Shown in pieces: positions 57,758 through 64,000 of a DNA stretch of 64,000 nt (the stretch's first letter is position 1; each line of letters begins with the position of its first letter). Below the pieces are notes generated by a model. The model searched no databases. It saw only the letters and a program-made list of their open reading frames with translations, and had not been told where the DNA came from. The translations under genes and the position numbers were made by a program. Source of the stretch: Hirudo medicinalis (Eukaryota > Annelida > Clitellata > Hirudinida > Hirudinidae); assembly GCA_011800805.1 (NCBI GenBank), contig MPNW01000082.1, positions 38,443 to 102,442 on the forward strand. Direction: 5' to 3'.

Positions 57758-58426
57758 ATGTTTTATACTATTAAAACAGGTGGGGTATCGGCAATTTTAA
57801 TTACCGTAGCTCTAATTGCGCAAGCGCAAAAGAAAATTAATGAAGGAATTATAACTTACAACGTTGAATATTCCTCCTTGTCGGCAGATCAACAAAAAAT
57901 GGCTCATGTGTTACCCAAAGAAATTAAAATTACCTTTAACGGCAACATAACCAAAACGGAAATGGATCAAAATGCTGCGCATATACAAATTATTACCGAC
58001 CAAAACACCAAAAATTCAACGGTACTAATTGATATACCCGTAGCGCAAAAGCAGATTGCTCATAAAACAACTAAAGCAGATTACGATAAACAAAAAGAAG
58101 GTGTTCCTAAATTTTCTGACATCAAAGCAACCGGCGAAAAACAAACCATGGCCGGTTATAACGCTACAAAATATGTTTACAAAGATGATAAAGGCACAAC
58201 TTACGAAGCTTGGGCTACAACTGATATAGAAATACCCAGATTTGATGACCCACTTAAAGATATAAAAGGCACTTTGTTAAAGTATACTATTTTTCAAAAT
58301 GAAACCATAACCATAACTACATTAACAATTAAAAATCTAACAGAAACAAAAGTAGGTACGCTTAGCTTAGAGGTTCCAAGCGGTTATGAACTTAAAAAAA
58401 TAGATGAAATGCGTGGCAAACAATAA
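57758..58426 (+). CDS. Secreted DUF4412/GLPGLI-like protein
   Basis: 222 residues. Signal peptide ending LIAQAQ (about residue 23). Opening INEGIITYNVEYSSL, then a segment with KITFNGNITKTEMDQ, followed by QTMAGYNATKYVYKDDKGTT and YEAWATTDIEIPRF. This order (x-G-x-I-x-Y, antiparallel strands, GY-x-A-x-KY) is that of DUF4412-type periplasmic proteins of Bacteroidota. Function unknown. 18 bases downstream of the hydratase gene. Confidence 0.75.
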   Translation: MFYTIKTGGVSAILITVALIAQAQKKINEGIITYNVEYSSLSADQQKMAHVLPKEIKITFNGNITKTEMDQNAAHIQIITDQNTKNSTVLIDIPVAQKQIAHKTTKADYDKQKEGVPKFSDIKATGEKQTMAGYNATKYVYKDDKGTTYEAWATTDIEIPRFDDPLKDIKGTLLKYTIFQNETITITTLTIKNLTETKVGTLSLEVPSGYELKKIDEMRGKQ

Positions 58427-58551
58427 TTTTATTAAATTCTGATTAGGCTTTCCGCTCAAGGTCTTTATATTGAAAATATAATGACGATATTTAAAAGCCT
58501 GATTTTTTTACTTTGATTTCTGTTTAGATATCAGCACATTAAAATTAACCT

Positions 58552-59383
58552 TTGATAAGATTTTTTATTAGTTTAAACCTGCTATGGTTGCTTTTTTTTG
58601 CATTCGACAGGTTAGTATTTATGCTTATCTTCCATAAAAAACTTACAGAGATATCATTTTCAGAAAAACTGGTTACTTTTTATCATGGCTTAAAACTCAA
58701 TTTTTCGATGACGACCTATATCACTGTATTTCCTCTTTTATACTTTTTGTTTTTCTATTTTAGTAAAAAAGAAATATTGCCAACCAAGCCAATTAGCCTA
58801 TACAATAAAGTTCTAATGGTGATTTTTAGTATTTTTAATGTGATAAATATTAATATATACAAGGAATGGGGAAACCAATCACAAGCCTTTTGAGCTTCCC
58901 GTCAATTATAAGTTTGGAAATAAAACAATTATAGAACGATTTAAAAGTACGGCTCATTATACAGACTCTTGCATAAACGCTTATCTAAACAAGGCTAAAT
59001 ATGATATTTTTATGCCGCAACAGTTTCATATTCCGCTTTTGTTTTATGGAGATGTCATAAAAGATGAGTTTAAGGGTAAAACATTTAATCAAACCGGCAG
59101 TCAGCAAGATATTGCATCAACATTATTACGTCAAATGGATATTGCTGCCAAAGATTTTGTTTGGAGTAAAAATTTATTAAATCCTTATACAAAACATTTT
59201 GCTTTTTATCCATGGGATAATGGTTTTGGTTTTATTAGCGATGACAGCAAAGTTACAGTTGATAATGTTGGTAAAATTCCGCTTTATATTGATGAAAAAA
59301 ATATACCCGACAAAACCAACCAAAATACTAAATTTGGAAAATCGTACATGCAAGCTGCTTATCAACAATTTATTAAACTATAA
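58552..59383 (+). pseudogene. LTA-synthase-family sulfatase/phosphoethanolamine-type transferase, two internal deletions
   Basis: The first frame gives the membrane N-terminus of an LTA-synthase-like sulfatase (MIRFFISLNLLWLLFFAFDR to INIYKEWG). Near 58865-58875 the sequence jumps, with a frame change, to NHKPFELPVNYKFG and IIERFKSTAHYTDSC, the family's late region. At about 59008 it jumps again, from NKAKYDIF to PQQFHIPLLFYGD. It then continues to the family C-terminus (QQDIASTLLRQMD, KNLLNPYTKHFAFY). The whole catalytic core with the nucleophile Thr and the DHG metal site is gone. Clearly non-functional; deletions of this size are not read errors. Confidence 0.82.
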
Positions 59384-59391
59384 CAAAAATT

Positions 59392-61560
59392 ATGAAGCCA
59401 ACTGGAATTTTTTGTGTACTGTTAGTTATTTTTGCATCAATTTTTACATTTAACGCCAATGGCCAAGGTGTTAACTGGGCAACAGACGGTACTAGTTATT
59501 ATGAAAATGTAAACGGAGAAATTATCAAGGTTACTTTACCGAAAAGTGAACGAAATGCCATTATCAGCAGAGCCTTACTTACCCCTGCCGACAGTGTCGT
59601 TCCTATCGCCGTACATGGTTTTCAGCTTTCTGCCGATGGCAAAAAAGCATTAATTTACACCAATAGCAAACGAGTTTGGCGTTATGATACCCGCGGCGAT
59701 TATTGGGTTGCAGATTTAAATGCCAATAAATTAACACAATTGGGAAAAAACCGACCTTCATCATCGCTAATGTTTGCCAAATTTTCGCCCGATGGCAGTA
59801 AAGTGGCCTACGTAAGCGAACACAACTTATATGTAGAAGATGTTGAAACCAACACCATTAAGCCGCTAACCGCTGACGGTACATTGCGCTTAATTAATGG
59901 TACTTTTGATTGGGCTTACGAAGAAGAATTTGATTGCAGAGATGGATTTCGTTGGTCGCCAGACAGCAAGTCTATCGCCTACTGGCAAGTTGATGCCCGC
60001 AAAATCAAAAACTTCTTAATGATTGAAAATACCGACAGCATATACTCATTTACCATTCCGGTAGAATACCCTAAGGTTGGGCAAGACCCCTCATCGGTAA
60101 AAATCGGTGTAGTTGATCTAAATAACGCCCAAACCACTTGGCTTAACATTCCCGGCGATCAGGTTCAAAACTATATCCCGCGTATGGATTGGATTCCTAA
60201 CAGCAATGAGGTTATTGTACAGCAACTCAACCGCCAGCAAAATATATCTACAGTGTATGTGGTTAATCCTGCAAACAATAAACCCGTACAAATTTACCAA
60301 GAAACCTCTCAATCATGGATAGACCCTACTAATGAATTCTACTGGTTAAAAGGCAATAAAGAACTTGTTTGGCAAACTGAAAAAGACGGCTGGAGGCATT
60401 TATACCGAATTAACAGGGATGGTAAAAAATCAACTCTAATAACCAAAGGCGATTACGATGTAATAGAGCTGAACCTAATTGATGAAAAAAACAAATACGC
60501 ATATTTCACGGCATCGCCAACCAATGCAACCCAACGTTATTTGTATAAAACAAAATTAGACGGGCGAGGTAAATTAGAAATGGTAACCCCATCGGTGCTG
60601 CCGGGTACTCATGGTTATGATATTTCTCCTAACGGGCTGTTTGCCCGTCATAGTTACTCCAGTTCGGTTGTATACCCGGTTACAGAATGGATGAATTTTC
60701 CCAACAACAACCCGATTACAATGGAAGGTTCAATTACCAACCAAATAGCTAAACAAAAACCAATAAAAAACAAAGTTGAGTTTTTTAAGGTAAAAACCCA
60801 AGATGGTATTGAAATGGATGGATGGATGAAAAAACCGGATCAGTTTAACCCCAACAAAAAATATCCGGTAGTATTTTATGTATACGGCGAGCCGGCAAGC
60901 GCCACCGCAAGCGATGTTTTTGGCATAGGAGCCAACAAGTTTTACCAAGGTGATATGGCCAAAGACGGTTACATTTACATTTCTATGGATAACCGAGGCG
61001 CACCTGTGCCTAAAGGAGCCGCTTGGCGTAAAGCAATTTACAAAAACATTGGTCAAATAAATATTCGCGATCAGGCTATGGCTGTCAAAAAATTATTAGA
61101 AACCAACAATTTTATGGATAAAGATCGCATAGCGGTTTGGGGCTGGAGTGGCGGAGGGTCATCAACCTTAAATTTATTATTTCAATATCCGGAAATTTTT
61201 AAAACAGGAATTGCCATTGCTGCTGTAGCCAACCAACTAACTTATGATAATATTTACCAAGAACGTTACATGGGAACCCCATTTCCCAGTACGGAAGCAT
61301 ACATAAAAGGCTCGCCTGTTACCTATGCTAAAAATTTACAAGGTAATTTGCTTTACATACATGGCACAGGCGATGATAATGTTCACTATCAAAATGCTGA
61401 AATGTTAATTAACGAGTTAATTAAACATGGAAAAACTTTTCAAATGATGAGCTATCCGGGTCGTACCCATAATATTTCCGAAGGCGAAGGCACTCGTTCA
61501 CACCTATCTTTAATTTATACCAAATTTTTAAAAGAATATTGCCCGCCTGGTGCAAGGTAG
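59392..61560 (+). CDS. S9 family prolyl oligopeptidase / dipeptidyl peptidase IV-like
   Basis: 722 residues, exported (signal peptide to about residue 25, FNANGQ). N-terminal beta-propeller with WAYEEEFDCRDGFRWSPDSK (the DPP IV double-Glu motif EE in the propeller). C-terminal hydrolase domain: VFYVYGEPASATASD, nucleophile WGWSGGGSSTLNLL, acid HGTGDDNVHYQN, catalytic His in GRTHNISEG. It would remove Xaa-Pro dipeptides in the periplasm, feeding peptide importers such as the two POT proteins. Starts 9 bases after the pseudogene end. Confidence 0.93.
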   Translation: MKPTGIFCVLLVIFASIFTFNANGQGVNWATDGTSYYENVNGEIIKVTLPKSERNAIISRALLTPADSVVPIAVHGFQLSADGKKALIYTNSKRVWRYDTRGDYWVADLNANKLTQLGKNRPSSSLMFAKFSPDGSKVAYVSEHNLYVEDVETNTIKPLTADGTLRLINGTFDWAYEEEFDCRDGFRWSPDSKSIAYWQVDARKIKNFLMIENTDSIYSFTIPVEYPKVGQDPSSVKIGVVDLNNAQTTWLNIPGDQVQNYIPRMDWIPNSNEVIVQQLNRQQNISTVYVVNPANNKPVQIYQETSQSWIDPTNEFYWLKGNKELVWQTEKDGWRHLYRINRDGKKSTLITKGDYDVIELNLIDEKNKYAYFTASPTNATQRYLYKTKLDGRGKLEMVTPSVLPGTHGYDISPNGLFARHSYSSSVVYPVTEWMNFPNNNPITMEGSITNQIAKQKPIKNKVEFFKVKTQDGIEMDGWMKKPDQFNPNKKYPVVFYVYGEPASATASDVFGIGANKFYQGDMAKDGYIYISMDNRGAPVPKGAAWRKAIYKNIGQINIRDQAMAVKKLLETNNFMDKDRIAVWGWSGGGSSTLNLLFQYPEIFKTGIAIAAVANQLTYDNIYQERYMGTPFPSTEAYIKGSPVTYAKNLQGNLLYIHGTGDDNVHYQNAEMLINELIKHGKTFQMMSYPGRTHNISEGEGTRSHLSLIYTKFLKEYCPPGAR

Positions 61561-61614
61561 CTATCTCAAAAGAAAAAAATGCGGCCGCTTGAAAATCAGA
61601 CGGTGTTACCAAAT

Positions 61615-62370
61615 TCAATTAACAGGATTTAATATGAGTTCTGTTTTTTGAGCATCTTGCAAAAAACAAAAAACGGATGTTTTATCTGATGGATTTATTT
61701 TAAATTGAAATTCGGCCTCCAGTTTTTCAATTAAATTATTGAAAGATGTAGGTTTTTCGTCCAAATACTCTAAAATTCTTACCAAAGCTGCGGTAAGTTC
61801 TGTAAATATAATTTGGCCTTCTGTATTTCGGTGTCCACAAATATAATAAATACCCTCATCTTTTTTTTGCATGGTCTTCGCATCCATTTTATGCACCGGG
61901 TAGGTCAACATAAAAATTTCATGTTCCGGATTAACGATGAGTTTATTTTCTGTCAAATCAGCAAATCTTATATTTATGCGAGGCTTATCATCCATCATAA
62001 AAAGAGCTACCTCAATCCATTCAAACCAAAGCAAACTCTTTAATTGAGGGTATTTTTTTAAAACAGGGTGCGAGGTTTCAATTAAAAAGGTATAAAATTC
62101 TTTAGGCATATACCAAACTTGCGGCGATTGGCATTTATGATTCGAGAAAAAATAGCGGGTAATTTTATCCCACTGCTTATCTCCCAATAAATTTCGGGTA
62201 AGGGGGTATACATTATCGAGGGTATCTTTTACAACCCCATAAACAAGGTTTCTATACCAACTCACATTATCGGTTCGCACGCCGACTATATCTACGCTGT
62301 ATACGCCTGTCCTACAATATTCTGCAAGCTGCCGCTGAAATTCAAAAGATTTTATATCAGGCTGCAACAT
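61615..62370 (-). CDS. DUF2063 partner protein of an MNIO enzyme (HvfC/BufC-like)
   Basis: 251 residues, cytoplasmic. The N-terminal domain begins SFEFQRQLAEYCRTG and contains RNLVYGVVKDTLDNVYPLTR and LLGDKQWDKITRYFF, the hallmarks of DUF2063. The second domain (about 120-251) includes LKSLLWFEWIEVALF and a winged-helix-like end (YLDEKPTSFNNLIEKLEAEF). In known pairs this protein brings the precursor peptide to the DUF692 enzyme. Its ATG lies inside the end of the MNIO gene (14-base overlap), so the two are made together. Ends convergent with the S9 peptidase gene. Confidence 0.88.
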   Translation of the reverse strand: MLQPDIKSFEFQRQLAEYCRTGVYSVDIVGVRTDNVSWYRNLVYGVVKDTLDNVYPLTRNLLGDKQWDKITRYFFSNHKCQSPQVWYMPKEFYTFLIETSHPVLKKYPQLKSLLWFEWIEVALFMMDDKPRINIRFADLTENKLIVNPEHEIFMLTYPVHKMDAKTMQKKDEGIYYICGHRNTEGQIIFTELTAALVRILEYLDEKPTSFNNLIEKLEAEFQFKINPSDKTSVFCFLQDAQKTELILNPVN

Positions 62371-63187
62371 CTTTTTTGCGAATTAACATTTGTTGTTTTA
62401 TCCGGCTCAGTTTAATAAGCTCTTGTTGTAATTCATGCATCTGAGGTATATTAAAATCTCTTTCAAGCAATACAGGTGCGTCTCTACCCAAAATATTCAT
62501 GGTATAGGCAAAAAGATCATATACGGGATCTATAATAGCCTCTCCATGCGTATCTATAATCAAATGGTCAGATACTTGATAATGACCCGCCATATGAATA
62601 TATTTTACCTTATCAAGCGGTAAGCGATCTAAAAATTTATGCGCATCGTAATGATGGTTAAACGCATTAACGTACACATTATTAACATCTAACAACAAAT
62701 CGCATCCAGATTCTTCTAAAACGCTGTTTATAAACTCGATTTCGGATAGCTCCGGAGCCACAGGGGTATAATAGCTAACAATTTCTATGGCAATTTTACG
62801 CTCCAAAAAATCTTGTACGGTTTTTATTTTTTGCGCAACATGTTTCACCGCCTCATTGGTAAACGGAATTGGCAACAAGTCATAAAGATGCGCATTATCA
62901 CATTTAGAATAACTTAAATGCTCGGAATATAACACGGCATTAGTTTCTTTTAAAAAGGATTTTATTTTTGCCAAAAAATCAAAATCTACAGGCTCAGGAC
63001 TGCCTATCGACAGAGAAAGCCCATGAGTAAACAAAGGATATTTTTCCAATGCTTCCGCAAATTTCCTTTTCCAATACCCTCCTACGCCCATCCAGTTTTC
63101 AGGCGCAACCTCAATAAATGAAGGTTGCAAAAGTTCGCTTGATAAAAACTCTTCAGCAAAATCTTTTCTGTAGCCAATTCCAACCAT
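62357..63187 (-). CDS. MNIO (DUF692) multinuclear iron oxidase, HvfB/BufB-like
   Basis: 276 residues, TIM-barrel fold. Members modify cysteines of ribosomal peptides using two or three non-haem irons. Ligand-type motifs: FIEVAPENW (25-33), FTHGLSLSIGSPEP (His55), YSEHLSYS (Glu89, His90), LLDVNNVYVN (Asp157, Asn160), HMAGHY (His188, His192), DTHGEAI (Asp202, His204) and LLERDFNIP (Glu232, Asp234). The fourth-strand motif is usually E-N-x-S-x-Y; here it reads IAIEIVSYY with Ile136 in place of Asn, one base from an Asn codon. Follows the precursor gene by 64 bases and overlaps its DUF2063 partner. Confidence 0.93.
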   Translation of the reverse strand: MVGIGYRKDFAEEFLSSELLQPSFIEVAPENWMGVGGYWKRKFAEALEKYPLFTHGLSLSIGSPEPVDFDFLAKIKSFLKETNAVLYSEHLSYSKCDNAHLYDLLPIPFTNEAVKHVAQKIKTVQDFLERKIAIEIVSYYTPVAPELSEIEFINSVLEESGCDLLLDVNNVYVNAFNHHYDAHKFLDRLPLDKVKYIHMAGHYQVSDHLIIDTHGEAIIDPVYDLFAYTMNILGRDAPVLLERDFNIPQMHELQQELIKLSRIKQQMLIRKKDVAA

Positions 63188-63251
63188 GATTTTAAATTTT
63201 AAAACTACTGCAAACTTTTATTTAAAACTCACAGTAGGCGGATTGTTAAAA

Positions 63252-63647
63252 TTAATTAACTTTTTCGTTAGGTTTTGCTTCTTGTTTTTTAACTTCTTTA
63301 GCTTTTAATACCGAGGATTTCGCTTTCCCTTTTTTAGCATGTTTTTTACCGCACTTACCTTTGCCGCATTTACCTTCTCCACATTTATCTTCGCTGCATT
63401 TACCCTTGTCACATTTACATTCTTTATCCGTTTTTACCGAAGCGCTGTCTGCTTCATTGTTACCGCATTTTAAATCAATGCTTTTGTTACCAACAATGCG
63501 GCTGCCTGTAATTGTTGAACGGATTTCATCAGCTGTACCCAAATTGCTGTAATTAAACAAACCGGTTGCCCCGGCGGTTAAACCCGAAACAGAGATTACA
63601 GCGCCTGCTAAAATTGTTCCTACTAAAATGCTTTTTTTCTTTTCCAT
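63252..63647 (-). CDS. Cys-rich secreted peptide precursor of the MNIO locus (HvfA/BufA-like)
   Basis: 131 residues. N-terminal signal or membrane segment at residues 7-28 (ILVGTILAGAVISVSGLTAG). A linker follows, and then seven Cys: Cys61, Cys77, then Cys79, 84, 89, 94 and 99 in exact five-residue steps (KCDKG KCSED KCGEG KCGKG). One copy is the exact EGKCG signature of precursors modified by DUF692 enzymes. A lysine/alanine-rich tail (residues 101-131) ends the protein. Position first in the MNIO unit, the export signal and the Cys register support a modified, probably copper-binding peptide. The chemistry is inferred. Confidence 0.85.
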   Translation of the reverse strand: MEKKKSILVGTILAGAVISVSGLTAGATGLFNYSNLGTADEIRSTITGSRIVGNKSIDLKCGNNEADSASVKTDKECKCDKGKCSEDKCGEGKCGKGKCGKKHAKKGKAKSSVLKAKEVKKQEAKPNEKVN

Positions 63648-64000
63648 GATTTTTTCAGTTTATGTTAATGGTTACTTAAAGTATTTTTTATTGAATGATA
63701 AAATTTTAAAACCTCATACCATATTAAAAATGAAATTTACCCCTTTGGCAATGCACCTGCAAAAAAAGTTTTGTTTAAACTTAATATCGGTTTTGTACAA
63801 CCGCTCTTCTATCATAAAATTCCTGATAAAGATAACTTAGTTTTATCAATTAGCAATTAATTTTTACATTTTAAAATTAAAAAAACATTGAGAAAAAATT
63901 GAGGCAGCTAATAAAGAACGTTAATTGTATAACAAAAAAACATTTAAACAAGCCGGTATTTAAAAACATGCGCATCTGATAAAAATCGTGTAAATTATTC
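63648..64000. other. Region upstream of the MNIO operon
   Basis: 353 bases at the right edge with no credible gene; a 70-codon plus-strand frame at 63628-63840 starts inside the precursor gene and looks random. The operon promoter must lie here, but only a weak -7-like TACTTTAA (minus strand, about 63675-63682) is seen. Confidence 0.4.

Noticed and set aside
63628..63840. 70-codon plus-strand frame opposite the MNIO precursor start
   Set aside because: It overlaps the precursor gene and upstream region and shows no features.

Overview
The window is a stretch of an AT-rich Bacteroidota (Bacteroidetes) genome, most like the Sphingobacteriia/Chitinophagia side of the phylum. The basis is protein character (CcmB/CcmC/CcmD set, POT transporters, FUSC protein, PorV-like barrel, HhH-barrel protein, GyrA followed by TPR proteins), secretion signals ending in ...AQ, lipoproteins with C-K-K after the lipobox, and promoters of the phylum type (TTTG, about 20 bases, TAnnTTTG). 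It is a draft scaffold: a run of N lies at 12684-12905, the sequence flanking it is duplicated, and several genes carry one-base frameshifts, mostly in homopolymers.

Layout. 1-1284: decayed type I restriction-modification island (start of hsdS, 3' remnant of hsdM joined to a 5' remnant of 'mobile mystery protein A'), a 353-bp IS5-like remnant with perfect inverted ends, then tRNA-Leu(CAA). 1453-5257: a PhoX-like (DUF839) lipoprotein and a di-haem cytochrome c peroxidase with an imelysin-like N-terminus, plus a stray copy of a piece of the phoX gene. 5348-12538: alpha/beta hydrolase, glutamate dehydrogenase, CcmBCD haem/cytochrome c maturation genes, Ogt, and HscA. 12491-13216: assembly gap with a foreign NRPS condensation-domain snippet. 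13974-33598: small conserved protein, 3-methyladenine glycosylase (broken), gyrA with two TPR paralogues, FUSC membrane protein, BioB, MazG, thiolase, two POT peptide transporters, and a YeiH-like transporter with a LysR regulator. 33905-41448: PurH and the rod-shape cluster mreB-mreC-mreD-mrdA-rodA. 41525-47855: disordered protein, Tdk, small protein, ferritin, a 36-residue Cys-rich basic peptide, AlaS and a MerR regulator. 47963-51718: secreted lipoprotein/barrel/S41 protease cluster. 52019-57739: outer-membrane barrel, HhH-plus-barrel protein, ComEC and an enoyl-CoA hydratase. 57758-61560: DUF4412-like protein, a doubly deleted sulfatase pseudogene, and an S9 (DPP IV-like) peptidase. 61615-63647: an MNIO (DUF692) locus.

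The most interesting system is at the right end. A 131-residue secreted precursor carries five Cys residues in perfect five-residue register (K-C-x-x-x repeats, including EGKCG). It is followed by an MNIO/DUF692 enzyme (HvfB/BufB-like) and an overlapping DUF2063 partner (HvfC/BufC-like). This is the architecture of peptides whose cysteines are converted to copper-binding oxazolone/thioamide or related groups. The repeat arrangement and one altered active-site neighbour in the enzyme make this copy worth testing. A second lead is the gene pair encoding an outer-membrane barrel with an N-terminal DNA-binding-type HhH region directly before ComEC, which could form a DNA-uptake route. All functional statements rest on reading motifs by eye; no database search was run.
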